NCBI RefSeq assembly: GCF_037892545.1
Contig: NZ_JBBKBG010000007.1
Location: 18,040 to 82,039, forward strand
Length of the DNA stretch: 64,000 nucleotides
DNA from: Pseudogracilibacillus sp037892545
GTDB lineage: Bacteria > Bacillota > Bacilli > Bacillales > Amphibacillaceae
Direction: 5' to 3'
Made by a program: the position numbers and the translations under genes. Within the stretch, counting starts at the first letter, position 1. Each line of letters begins with the position of its first letter. The notes beneath the pieces were generated by a model. It ran no database searches, was not told where the DNA came from, and saw nothing but the letters and a program-made list of their open reading frames with translations. Of this stretch, positions 56,219-64,000 are shown one piece after another.

Positions 56219-57517
56219 TTGTCTACAACGCTTATACTCGCAATATTAATTTTTATTGCAACCCTAGTACTAGTAATATGGCAGCCAAAGGGCTTAAACA
56301 TTGGCTGGTCCGCAATGGGTGGAGCTGTAATTGCCTTATTAGTAGGGGTAGTAGGATTCAGTGATGTTCTTGAAGTAATTGACATCACATGGAATGCAAC
56401 GCTATCCTTTGTCGCAATTATCCTTATTTCTTTAATACTAGATGAGATTGGATTATTCGAATGGGCAGCACTGCACATGGCACGGGTAGCAAAAGGTCAT
56501 GGAATAAAAATGTTTGTTTACATTAGTATTTTAGGTGCAGTTGTTGCAGCATTATTTGCGAATGACGGAGCGGCACTTATCCTAACACCGATTGTTCTTG
56601 CAATGGTGCGAAATTTGAATTTTAAAGAAAAAATGATATTCCCTTTCATTATGGCAAGTGGATTTATTGCGGATACAACTTCATTACCATTTATTGTAAG
56701 TAACTTAGTAAATATCGTTTCTGCAGACTTCTTTGGCATTGGATTTGTTGAATATGCTTCGCGGATGATTATTCCGAACTTATTTTCACTAATTGCAACC
56801 ATTTCGGTATTACTAATCTACTTTAGAAAAAGTATCCCTAAGAATTATGATTTATCGAAACTTAGGGAACCGAAAGAAGCAATAAACGATATAAAGATGT
56901 TTCGCCTTTCTTGGTATGTTCTCGGATTATTAGTAATTGGCTATTTTAGTAGCGAATTCATAAATTTACCAGTATCTATTATTGCTGGGGCCATAGCTAT
57001 ATTCTTTATCATAATGGCCAGACGTAGTGCCGCTGTTAATACGAAAAAAGTTATTAAAGGCGCTCCGTGGAATATCGTTATTTTTTCAATTGGAATGTAT
57101 GTCGTCGTATATGGATTGGGAAATGCCGGGCTGACCTCTGCGCTCGCAAGTGTTCTTCAAACTGTGGCTGAACAAGGATTATTCGTTGCTACAGTTGGAA
57201 TGGGTTTTATAGCTGCTTTCCTGTCATCGATTATGAATAATATGCCAACCGTAATGATTGATGCATTAGCCATTGCTGAAACGAATACTTCTGGTGTATT
57301 AAGAGAAGCGCTTGTTTATGCTAACGTAGTTGGTTCGGATTTAGGACCAAAAATTACGCCAATTGGTTCACTAGCAACCTTAGTGTGGCTCCATGTACTT
57401 TCCCAAAAAGGAATTAAAATTTCATGGGGAACCTATTTTAAAACCGGGATTGTTTTAACTATCCCAATACTTTTTATTACTTTAGTAGGTCTTTATCTAA
57501 CACTTCTACTATTTTAA
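56219..57517 (+). CDS. arsB: Arsenite efflux permease ArsB
   Basis: A 432-aa protein with about twelve transmembrane segments and family motifs FANDGAALILTPIVLAM and NNMPTVMIDALAI. It extrudes arsenite and antimonite using membrane potential. The start is a TTG at 56219, seven nt after GGAGG. Confidence 0.97.
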   Translation: MSTTLILAILIFIATLVLVIWQPKGLNIGWSAMGGAVIALLVGVVGFSDVLEVIDITWNATLSFVAIILISLILDEIGLFEWAALHMARVAKGHGIKMFVYISILGAVVAALFANDGAALILTPIVLAMVRNLNFKEKMIFPFIMASGFIADTTSLPFIVSNLVNIVSADFFGIGFVEYASRMIIPNLFSLIATISVLLIYFRKSIPKNYDLSKLREPKEAINDIKMFRLSWYVLGLLVIGYFSSEFINLPVSIIAGAIAIFFIIMARRSAAVNTKKVIKGAPWNIVIFSIGMYVVVYGLGNAGLTSALASVLQTVAEQGLFVATVGMGFIAAFLSSIMNNMPTVMIDALAIAETNTSGVLREALVYANVVGSDLGPKITPIGSLATLVWLHVLSQKGIKISWGTYFKTGIVLTIPILFITLVGLYLTLLLF

Positions 57518-57532
57518 AAAGGAGAATGAATT

Positions 57533-57952
57533 ATGGCTAAAAAAACAATTTATTTCTTATGTACAGGGAACTCATGCCGTAGTCAAATGGCAGAGGGATG
57601 GGCGAAAAAATATCTCGGAGATGAATGGAAAGTTAGAAGTGCAGGGATTGAGGCACATGGACTAAACCCAAATGCGGTAAAAGCAATGAATGAAGTTAAA
57701 ATTGACATTTCTAACCAAAAATCAGAGAAAATTGACGTAGAATTTTTGAATACCGCAACATTGGCGGTAACGTTATGTGGAGATGCCAAAGACCGCTGTC
57801 CAGTGACACCACCTCACGTAAAACGTGAACATTGGGGCTTTGACGATCCAGCCAAAGCAGAAGGTACGGAAGAAGAAGTTTGGAAAGTGTTTCAGCGCGT
57901 TCGGGATGAAATAGGAGAACGGATTAAGCGATTTGCTGAAACAGGTGAATAA
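57533..57952 (+). CDS. arsC: Thioredoxin-coupled arsenate reductase ArsC
   Basis: A 139-aa low-molecular-weight-phosphatase-fold enzyme with nucleophile Cys10 (CTGNSCRSQMAEG) and resolving Cys82 and Cys89 (LCGDAKDRCP). It reduces arsenate to arsenite for export by ArsB, encoded 15 bp upstream. Confidence 0.97.
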   Translation: MAKKTIYFLCTGNSCRSQMAEGWAKKYLGDEWKVRSAGIEAHGLNPNAVKAMNEVKIDISNQKSEKIDVEFLNTATLAVTLCGDAKDRCPVTPPHVKREHWGFDDPAKAEGTEEEVWKVFQRVRDEIGERIKRFAETGE

Positions 57953-58041
57953 TAGGGAATGATGAGGCATGTTGATACGCAAGCCTTATCTTTTCGGTTT
58001 CTATATAAGTATATAACTATACATCAATAAAGAAGTTGTTC

Positions 58042-58275
58042 ATGATGAAAAAGGTAGAAATGTTTGACCCAGCAAAATGTTGTTCTACAGGTGTTTGTGG
58101 ACCGAGTGTCGATCCAGATTTAACTAGAGTTGCATCAGCTGTTTATTCCCTTGAACAAAAGGGTGTTACTGGTAATGCGGCTCAGAATGTATTAATTAAT
58201 ATGAGTTTTAAAGAGGTATTTAACCTGTCTGGTGGGAATAAGAATTATCAGAGTTTTAAAAAGGGAAAACAATAA
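58042..58275 (+). pseudogene. ArsD N-terminus fused to a rhodanese C-terminal fragment
   Basis: The first about 40 residues (MKKVEMFDPAKCCSTGVCG...) are ArsD, including the Cys12-Cys13-Cys18-type arsenite site. The remainder (TGNAAQNVLINMSFKEVFNLSGG..YQSF) is unrelated to ArsD and resembles the end of a rhodanese domain such as in CoA-disulfide reductases. The ORF is open over 77 codons. ArsD hands As(III) to ArsA, which is absent. It is probably a recombination scar, though the protein could still be made. Confidence 0.8.
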
Positions 58276-58301
58276 TCATAAAACGACTGATAAGTGAAAT
58301 A

Positions 58302-58328
58302 AAAGGTAGGGAGAACTTCCAACCTTTT
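58302..58328 (+). terminator. Terminator of the ars region
   Basis: AAAGGTAGG pairs with CCAACCTTT (one bulge) and is followed by TTAAATTT. Confidence 0.75.
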
Positions 58329-58434
58329 TAAATTTATCTTAACCATTTACTAGTGGGGGCAATTTTATAATAAAAAACCACTTTTCATTGAAGGAGAATA
58401 CTTTAGTAGGGAAATTTTAATAATATATATCTAC

Positions 58435-58466
58435 TTGACCATGTACTGTAGTACATGGTTTATAAT
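58435..58466 (+). promoter_or_regulatory. mer promoter/operator
   Basis: TTGACC (58435-58440) and TATAAT (58461-58466) are separated by 20 bp. The spacer holds a dyad with perfect 9-bp arms CCATGTACT and AGTACATGG around GT (58439-58458). The long spacer with central dyad is the hallmark of MerR-activated promoters. Confidence 0.95.
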
Positions 58467-58484
58467 TTTATTGAGGTGAAAATA

Positions 58485-58877
58485 GTGATTTATCGCATTG
58501 GTGAGTTTGCAGATAAATGTGGAGTTAACAAAGAGACGATTAGATATTACGAACGAAAAAATTTACTAAAGGAACCTTCCCGAACAAAAACTGGTTATCG
58601 TTTATATTCAGATTATGACGTTAAGCGTGTAGGATTCATCAAGCGAATACAAGAGCTTGGTTTTTCTTTAGGTGAAATCTACAAGTTACTTGGAGTTGTA
58701 GATAAAGATGAAGTCCGTTGCCAAGATATGTTTGAATTTGTTTCTAGAAAACAAGAGGAAGTTCAAAAGCAAATAGAGGATTTAAAACGAATTGAAACTA
58801 TGTTAGGTGACTTGAAACAACGATGTCCTGATGAAAAGCAATTACATGCGTGTCCAATAATAGAAACTTTAACATGA
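58485..58877 (+). CDS. merR: Mercury-responsive regulator MerR
   Basis: A 130-aa regulator with helix-turn-helix IGEFADKCGVNKETIRYYERK and Hg(II) ligands Cys79, Cys114 and Cys123, at the positions known for Bacillus MerR. The GTG at 58485 follows GAGGTG; an upstream in-frame ATG at 58455 lies inside the operator and before the -10, so it is rejected. It is cotranscribed with merA. Confidence 0.97.
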   Translation: MIYRIGEFADKCGVNKETIRYYERKNLLKEPSRTKTGYRLYSDYDVKRVGFIKRIQELGFSLGEIYKLLGVVDKDEVRCQDMFEFVSRKQEEVQKQIEDLKRIETMLGDLKQRCPDEKQLHACPIIETLT

Positions 58878-58901
58878 GAGATTAATGAAAGGAGCTTTAT
58901 T

Positions 58902-60542
58902 ATGAATAAATATAAGGTAAATATTGAAGGAATGACTTGTACAGGCTGTGAAAAACACGTAGAGTCAGCACTTGAAAGTATAGGTGCTAAAAATACTGAA
59001 GCAAATTTCCGTCGCGGTGAAGTAGTATTTGAATTGCCTAATGGTATAGAGGTTGAAAGTGCAAAAAGGGCAATTAACGAAGCAAATTATCAAACTGGAG
59101 AAATTGAAGAGTTACTACAACAAGAAAATGTGGTGTTAGGTACTAAAGGTAATTATGATCTTCTTATTATTGGTTCTGGTGGTGCAGCTTTTTCTGCTGC
59201 AATTAAAGCTATTGAATACGGTGCAAAAGTTGGAATGATTGAGCGTGGAACGATTGGAGGGACCTGTGTGAATATTGGCTGTGTTCCATCCAAGACCCTT
59301 CTTAGAGCAGGGGAAATCAATCATTTAGCTAAGATAAATCCGTTTATAGGTTTACAAACATCTGCTGGAGAAGTGGAATTGGCTCCTTTAATCAAGCAAA
59401 AGAACGAATTAGTGAGTGAACTTCGGAATCAAAAATATGTCGATTTAATAGACGAATATGGATTTGATTTAATTGAGGGAGAAGCAAGCTTTGTTGATGA
59501 AAATACAATTGAGGTAAATGGAACAAAACTTTCTGCAAAACGCTTTTTAATTGCAACAGGGGCCTCTCCTTCTATCCCATCGATTTCTGGACTTAATAAA
59601 GTTGATTATTTAACAAGTACAACGCTATTTGAATTAAAGAAAGTTCCAAAACGTTTAACGGTGATAGGTTCAGGATATATTGGGATTGAGCTTGGGCAAC
59701 TCTTCCATCATTTAGGTTCAGAAGTAACACTTATACAAAGAAGTGAGCGATTATTAAAAGAGTATGACCCGGAAATTTCTGAAACAGTAGAAAAAATGTT
59801 AATCGAACAGGGTATACACCTTATCAAAGGAGCAACATATGAGTGTGTCGAACAAGATGGGGAGATAAAAAAGGTTTATCTAACTGTAAACAGTAAGAAA
59901 AAAGTCGTTGAATCAGAGCAGTTACTTATTGCAACAGGAAGAAAACCAAATACGGATTCTTTAAATTTACGTGCTGCAGGTGTTGATGTTGGAAAACAAA
60001 AGGAAATACTGATAAATGAATTTGCTCAAACAAGTAATGAAAAGATTTATGCAGCAGGAGATGTGACATTAGGACCGCAATTTGTGTATGTAGCAGCCTA
60101 TGAAGGTGGAGTTGTTGCAGATAATGCAGATGGTGGATTAAATAAAAAAATAGATTTATCCGTTGTTCCAAGCGTTATATTTACAAATCCATCGATTGCA
60201 ACAGTTGGTTTAACGGAAGAACAAGCAAAAGAAAAAGGCTATGAAGTAAAAACATCAGTATTACCGTTAGATGCAGTCCCAAGAGCGATAGTAAATAGGG
60301 AAACAACAGGTGTATTTAAACTTGTAGCTGATGCAAAAACGTTAAAAGTATTAGGGGTTCATATCGTAGCTGAAAATGCAGGAGATGTGATTTATGCAGC
60401 GACATTAGCCGTTAAATTTGGCTTAACCGTAGAGGATTTAAAAGAAAGCTTTGCTCCATATTTAACATCGGCAGAGGGAATAAAATTAGCTGCCCTTACA
60501 TTTGATAAGGATGTATCAAAATTATCTTGTTGTGCAGGATAA
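58902..60542 (+). CDS. merA: Mercuric reductase MerA
   Basis: A 546-aa flavoprotein reducing Hg(II) to volatile Hg(0) with NADPH. The N-terminal HMA domain carries GMTCTGC (Cys13, Cys16). FAD motif GSGGAAFSAA is near residue 91. The redox pair is Cys122/Cys127 (GGTCVNIGCVPSK), with an NAD(P) motif GSGYIGIELG, and the C-terminal CysCys at 543-544 delivers Hg(II). No merT, merP or merB is present in the window. Confidence 0.98.
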   Translation: MNKYKVNIEGMTCTGCEKHVESALESIGAKNTEANFRRGEVVFELPNGIEVESAKRAINEANYQTGEIEELLQQENVVLGTKGNYDLLIIGSGGAAFSAAIKAIEYGAKVGMIERGTIGGTCVNIGCVPSKTLLRAGEINHLAKINPFIGLQTSAGEVELAPLIKQKNELVSELRNQKYVDLIDEYGFDLIEGEASFVDENTIEVNGTKLSAKRFLIATGASPSIPSISGLNKVDYLTSTTLFELKKVPKRLTVIGSGYIGIELGQLFHHLGSEVTLIQRSERLLKEYDPEISETVEKMLIEQGIHLIKGATYECVEQDGEIKKVYLTVNSKKKVVESEQLLIATGRKPNTDSLNLRAAGVDVGKQKEILINEFAQTSNEKIYAAGDVTLGPQFVYVAAYEGGVVADNADGGLNKKIDLSVVPSVIFTNPSIATVGLTEEQAKEKGYEVKTSVLPLDAVPRAIVNRETTGVFKLVADAKTLKVLGVHIVAENAGDVIYAATLAVKFGLTVEDLKESFAPYLTSAEGIKLAALTFDKDVSKLSCCAG

Positions 60543-60565
60543 AGCTCCTTATTTATAGGAGCTTT
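60541..60565 (+). terminator. Terminator of merR-merA
   Basis: AAAGCTCCT/AGGAGCTTT stem with a 7-nt loop directly at the merA stop, followed by AATTAA. Confidence 0.8.
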
Positions 60566-60751
60566 AATTAATACACTTAAACTATCTCACCCTTTACAGG
60601 AATAACAGCAATTTAATAGTAATTTGGCTGGTTGCGGTTCAGTAGAATGTGTAATTAATGGTAGAGTATTATTAGGACTTATATCATTTGTTAATGGGTT
60701 CGGAATTATAACGAAAATAAAAAACCAATGTCGGAAAATGGTGATGATAAT

Positions 60752-61060
60752 ATGTTATCGAAACAAGCAATCCTTGATGAATTATCAAAAAACCTAAATA
60801 CTTGGAGAGATAAACACGGTGTTAAGCGAGTTGGTTTGTTTGGTTCTTACAGCCGCGATGAACAAAAAGAATCCAGTGATATTGATGTAATAGTAGAATT
60901 TAACGACTCGGATTTATCTTTTGATAATTACATGGACTTAAAAATAAGCCTAGAAGATCACTTTCAGAAGCCGATAGATTTAGTCATATTAAATGATATT
61001 AAACCTGCTTTAAAGTCAGAGTTTCTATTGACTACTACATTTGTAGAAGAGGGAAAATAA
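60752..61060 (+). CDS. MNT-type nucleotidyltransferase-domain protein (possible antitoxin)
   Basis: A 102-aa minimal nucleotidyltransferase with the signature GLFGSYSRDEQ..SSDIDVIVEF and a second acidic position PIDLVIL. Such proteins usually pair with a HEPN toxin as MntA/HepT, where MntA AMPylates the toxin. No HEPN gene lies on either side, so it is orphaned or solitary. The ATG at 60752 behind GGTGAT is preferred to the ATG at 60728. Confidence 0.85.
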   Translation: MLSKQAILDELSKNLNTWRDKHGVKRVGLFGSYSRDEQKESSDIDVIVEFNDSDLSFDNYMDLKISLEDHFQKPIDLVILNDIKPALKSEFLLTTTFVEEGK

Positions 61061-61073
61061 TAAGATTATAATT

Positions 61074-61107
61074 TTAGCAGTCTATTTGCTAGAAAATAGA
61101 CTGCTAA
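61074..61107. terminator. Hairpin between the MNT gene and recombinase 2
   Basis: TTAGCAGTCTATTT and AAAATAGACTGCTAA form a 14-bp stem with a short loop, 13 bp after the MNT stop, between convergent genes. Confidence 0.75.
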
Positions 61108-61160
61108 TTGAGCTTCCTACTAAAAATTGTTCAAATCTACAGTAAAATGCCAGCAAGTTG

Positions 61161-62657
61161 TCAAACAAGTTCATTATTTATCTCTTTAAATAACTTCTGA
61201 TCAAACTCGTAGACTATTTTTTTGATGGTTCGATCTTTAGGCTTTTCTCCAGTATTTACTTGAATTTCTTTGATAAGCAACCGAAGTAATTCTTTCTTAT
61301 CAAAGTCGTCTAATAAGTTAAAAAATGAATTAAAATCATTAGCAATGCGGTTAATTACTGGTAATAAGTCATTGTTATTCTTTAATTCTATCTGATTTGT
61401 TAGTAGTATTTTAAATTCCTTATGTTCACTTTCTTGATTCTGAACTCTTTTCATTTCATCACTAAGTGTATCAATGTCGATTATTTTCTTCGTATAAAGT
61501 TGTATGAGATCCTGCTTCTCTCTTTTTAGTTCTCTTAAATTTTTTTCTAGTAATTTAAGTTCCTCTTCAATTGGTTCAAGTTCACTTTTTAGGTTATCCA
61601 TAACAACTGTTTGTAATGGTACAGAGAGGTTTAAATCGTTAAGGTAATTCATAACCTGTGATAAAACCTCTTGCTCTGCATACTCCTTTTTTACAAGATT
61701 CGACTTACATGCTTTAGAGCCACTGTTTTTAAAACGGCTACACACGTAATATTTGTATTTTTTGTTTGCATTTCCTTGTACCATCGCTCCTCCGCAAGTA
61801 GGACATTTTAATAGACCTGATAACGGAAAAGAGCCGTTGTGTTTTTTTTCTTGGGTATAACTACGTAGTGATAAAAGCTTTTGGGTTTTTTCCCAAAGCT
61901 CTTCACTAATAATAGGATAATGATTCCCTTTTTTATATTTACCTTTCCATTTAACATAACCATTGTAGATTTTATTATTGAGAATAGTTCTAACAGCAGT
62001 AATAGACCAATAATTATCCTTTTTGGTTTTGATACCTTGCATATTTAAACTACTAGCTATTTTTCGATAACCCCACATTTTGTTAGAGTAACAATCAAAA
62101 ATGTATTTCACTACTCTTGCTTCATCTTCGTTAATAACTAATTTCTTATTTACTAAATTATATCCAAATACCCTTCCACCGTTGAAGTCTCCATTTTCAA
62201 AGGTTTTTTCCATACCTAGTGATGTACGAAAAGCGATTAGATCTTTTTCGACTTCTGCAATAATACCTAATATCTGATAAATAAGCTTTGAGTTAGGATC
62301 GTTTGTGTCGATATTATCAGCTATTGAAATTAGGTTCTTGTTAGCCTTTTTTAAACGGTTAAAGATATATTGAGAATCTAAAGAATTGCGTGATATGCGG
62401 TCTTGTTTAAATACGATGAGGGAATCAATATTATTCTCCTCTTGGAAAACATTATAAAACATCTCTTTAAACTCAGGTCTATTTGAAAAACTCTCCCCGG
62501 ATGCTGGTTCCTCTACATATGTTTTTACAAGAATAATATTATTTTCCTTACAATACTTTTCTATTGCTTCAATTTGTTGTTCAATAGATGTGTTATCTAG
62601 TTGTTTATTTGTGCTAATACGAACATAGGCGTATGCTCTTGTATATTTAGTTATCAT
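61161..62657 (-). CDS. Large serine recombinase 2
   Basis: A 498-aa protein with resolvase domain (Ser15 in YAYVRISTNKQ), recombinase domain, zinc ribbon (LLKCPTCGGAM..YYVCSRFKNSGSKACKSN) and coiled coil, ending soon after KKIVYEFDQ. It shares architecture with the recombinase at 32815 but is clearly diverged. Its start overlaps a 54-aa ORF by 4 nt. Confidence 0.93.
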   Translation of the reverse strand: MITKYTRAYAYVRISTNKQLDNTSIEQQIEAIEKYCKENNIILVKTYVEEPASGESFSNRPEFKEMFYNVFQEENNIDSLIVFKQDRISRNSLDSQYIFNRLKKANKNLISIADNIDTNDPNSKLIYQILGIIAEVEKDLIAFRTSLGMEKTFENGDFNGGRVFGYNLVNKKLVINEDEARVVKYIFDCYSNKMWGYRKIASSLNMQGIKTKKDNYWSITAVRTILNNKIYNGYVKWKGKYKKGNHYPIISEELWEKTQKLLSLRSYTQEKKHNGSFPLSGLLKCPTCGGAMVQGNANKKYKYYVCSRFKNSGSKACKSNLVKKEYAEQEVLSQVMNYLNDLNLSVPLQTVVMDNLKSELEPIEEELKLLEKNLRELKREKQDLIQLYTKKIIDIDTLSDEMKRVQNQESEHKEFKILLTNQIELKNNNDLLPVINRIANDFNSFFNLLDDFDKKELLRLLIKEIQVNTGEKPKDRTIKKIVYEFDQKLFKEINNELV

Positions 62658-62818
62658 CTTTCATCCTCCAATTCAGTAATAAAAGTATCCGAGTATTTAA
62701 TCATTAAGTCTGTTAGGAAGTTTAGAAAGTCATAGCCTTTTATTTTTGTTAACTCTTTATTTGTTGCGAGTTTAAGTTTGTAATGCTTATCAAAATCTAA
62801 AATTTCGTTTTTTATCAT
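62654..62818 (-). CDS. 54-aa ORF coupled to recombinase 2
   Basis: MIKNEILDFDKHYKLKLA...ITELEDER, charged and probably helical. Its TGA overlaps the recombinase ATG (ATGA), which implies translational coupling. GGAGAG lies about 10 nt upstream. No family recognised. Small genes next to serine recombinases are sometimes recombination directionality factors or regulators; this is inference. Confidence 0.65.
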   Translation of the reverse strand: MIKNEILDFDKHYKLKLATNKELTKIKGYDFLNFLTDLMIKYSDTFITELEDER

Positions 62819-63008
62819 AATGAATGAACTCTCCCCTTATCTATTTGTGGATTAAACACACAAATAACAGCCGGCTAGTCATTTGCTGAAATATGATAAC
62901 CGCGAAAAAATGATATTTTAAGAGGAAATAAAAACTTTTTTTGCAACTTGAAATTTTATATCGATCATTTAGAGTAGCTATATCATTTACAGTTTTTAAT
63001 TACACAAA
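62819..63008. other. AT-rich region upstream of the recombinase 2 operon
   Basis: Promoter-like AT-rich sequence for the minus-strand operon. No ORF or convincing repeated att sequence was seen. Confidence 0.45.
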
Positions 63009-63042
63009 AAAGCTTGAGGTATGTTCAAACTCCTCAAGCTTT
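63009..63042 (-). terminator. Terminator after the 85-aa protein gene
   Basis: AAAGCTTGAGG/CCTCAAGCTTT stem followed by TTTTTTGTG on the minus strand. Confidence 0.88.
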
Positions 63043-63081
63043 GAATAATTGTAGTATTTTGGTCTTTAATTAATATTCCTG

Positions 63082-63339
63082 TTACGGAAGATCAGGAAAT
63101 AATACTGTTCCCTCTTCGGTAAAAAAGAGATGGGGTTTTTTATATCCAAGAAAGTGGACATAAAGTGATTTTCCTTCATAAAGATTATCTATATTGGTTA
63201 CTAAGTTACAATATGGTATGAAACCTAATTTACCATCTTTCGAATAGGTATATACCTCTATTCCTTTGTCTAAGAACTTACGTATTCTTATCTTTGTTGT
63301 CTGGTGGATAAAAAAGCCCGTTCTATCAAATGCTCTCAC
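63082..63339 (-). CDS. Hypothetical 85-aa protein
   Basis: Starts at a GTG (63339) nine nt after AAAGGAG; sequence MRAFDRTGFFIHQTTKIRIRK...TVLFPDLP. A small soluble protein of mixed charge. It has its own terminator. No family recognised; it is probably an island accessory gene. Confidence 0.6.
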   Translation of the reverse strand: MRAFDRTGFFIHQTTKIRIRKFLDKGIEVYTYSKDGKLGFIPYCNLVTNIDNLYEGKSLYVHFLGYKKPHLFFTEEGTVLFPDLP

Positions 63340-63904
63340 TAATAAAATCTCCTTTTATATTCTTTTCATATATACTTCTATATTTTGGGCATTTCTGCAG
63401 TATTATGTAAAGAAAAATTTTTGTTATTTCCATTTCTATACCATTTGTCCCATAACTCATGAAATACGAAGTTGTATTTAATCATTGTCTGATGTGATGT
63501 TTCAGTTGATTTAGATTTTAAATATACGATTACGGACCTCCCTTTAATCTAATGAAACTATTATAGCGATACTCATGTAAGAAATATACACTTTGTCTAT
63601 AACCGGGTAGATAATAGTCATAAACGGTCAATTTAGAGTCATGTTTATATTTAGGATTTTTAAAGTTATATATCAATCTAATCAAATCACAGATCAAATG
63701 AAAAAAGAGACTATTATCTTTTTGACAAACTTAAATAACGTTCATTTAAAAGGTATTACTGGGCTTCAGTAGTGATCTTTTTAAATTTATAAAAAAATTT
63801 TATCTAACCTATTAAAATACGAAAAACACCACTTTATAATATTTAGGCTTTATCGTTGATAAAGCAACAGGACTAAAAATTATTCAATTAAAACGGAGAG
63901 GAAG
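63340..63904. other. Non-coding AT-rich region
   Basis: 565 bp with no supported gene. A short perfect hairpin GCTTTATC/GATAAAGC lies at about 63848-63866, before the last ORF. No att repeat, IS end or RNA gene recognised. Confidence 0.5.
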
Positions 63905-64000
63905 GTGATAGAAATTAAAAAGAAACTAAAAAGAGCTGTAATTAAAGAGGAGTACGTCAAATTAACAGGCAGCACAGAAGAAGCAATCATACTAAATCAG
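63905..64000 (+). CDS. Partial ORF at the right edge, likely element-encoded
   Basis: GTG at 63905 opens a frame to the window end, about 32 residues (VIEIKKKLKRAVIKEEYVKL...AIILNQ). The lysine-rich start followed by EEYVKLTG and AIILNQ resembles the N-termini of hypothetical proteins of Firmicute mobile elements; I cannot name a function. The ribosome-binding site GGAGAGG is only 3 nt from the GTG, so the start is uncertain. Confidence 0.5.
   Translation, partial: MIEIKKKLKRAVIKEEYVKLTGSTEEAIILNQ

Larger units (their letters stand above)
32872..64000. mobile_element. SCC-like metal resistance island inserted at rlmH (right end outside window)
   Basis: The region is bounded on the left by rlmH, has large serine recombinases at 32815 and 61161, and is filled with cad, cop, ars and mer genes plus gene relics. 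No housekeeping gene occurs to the right of rlmH. No insertion sequence or transposase was seen. Two recombinases and two cad copies suggest a composite built by successive insertions. Confidence 0.8.

Noticed and set aside
58455..58484. Upstream ATG start for merR
   Set aside because: It lies within the mer dyad and before the -10 hexamer, so it would not be transcribed; the GTG at 58485 has a ribosome-binding site.
62819..63905. Right attachment site (second copy of the rlmH 3' end)
   Set aside because: No match to GAACCGTACCACAAATAG or the PYHK-coding end was found; serine recombinase cores may be too short to see without an empty site.

Overview
The window looks like the chromosome of a low-GC, endospore-forming Firmicute of the family Bacillaceae. 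Positions 1-31000 carry, on the minus strand and in nearly the Bacillus subtilis order, the origin-proximal block dnaX-ebfC-recR-yaaL-bofA-tmk-darA-yaaR-holB-ricT-yabA-trmN6-yazA-rsmI-(abrB)-metS-tatD-yabE-rnmV-rsmA-veg-purR-spoVG-glmU-prs-rplY-pth-fin-mfd-spoVT-yabM-like. Several are sporulation genes (spoVT, fin, spoVG, bofA, ricT). Genus and species cannot be fixed from the sequence alone. Compared with B. subtilis, yabG, sspF, ispE and yabJ are missing from their usual places. A UPF0182 membrane protein gene and a striking 10 x 21 bp minisatellite lie between veg and purR. The usual neighbours upstream of dnaX are replaced by an HPr kinase/phosphorylase homologue and by rlmH.

From the 3' end of rlmH (about 32870) to the right edge the sequence is an integrated mobile island, analogous to staphylococcal SCC elements, which also insert at the end of rlmH. 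A large serine recombinase abuts the left junction; its last 18 codons and stop lie inside rlmH on the opposite strand. A second large serine recombinase (61161-62657), preceded by a translationally coupled 54-aa ORF, lies near the right. No right attachment site is visible, so the island continues beyond the window and may be composite.

Between the recombinases lies an almost pure metal and metalloid resistance cargo. It contains a cadmium operon (cadC-cadA-cadD), an extensive copper system, a relic of a second cad operon, an arsenic operon (arsR-arsB-arsC plus an ArsD/rhodanese chimera, and a separate BASS-type transporter) and a minimal mercury operon (merR-merA). The copper part has two layers. 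The cytoplasmic layer is CsoR-copA-copZ plus copB, each with a CsoR-like operator. The extracytoplasmic layer comprises a CueP-like lipoprotein, a ResA-like thioredoxin, CcdA, a second CcdA/DsbD-like membrane protein, a two-component system, a multicopper oxidase and a YdhK-type lipoprotein.

The most interesting signal I see is a shared promoter architecture. Four copper-region promoters carry two TGC(A)-containing direct repeats 10-11 bp apart, with the second repeat starting exactly 17 bp before the -10 hexamer and no good -35 box. This suggests one OmpR-type response regulator, probably the one encoded at 44419-45099, activates cueP, the resA-like/ccdA pair, its own operon and the ydhK-like gene as one envelope copper and thiol-redox regulon. 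Other notable items are the host-encoded tail of the recombinase, the collapsed cad operon, the ArsD/rhodanese chimera and a probable frameshift in a CsoR-controlled membrane gene.
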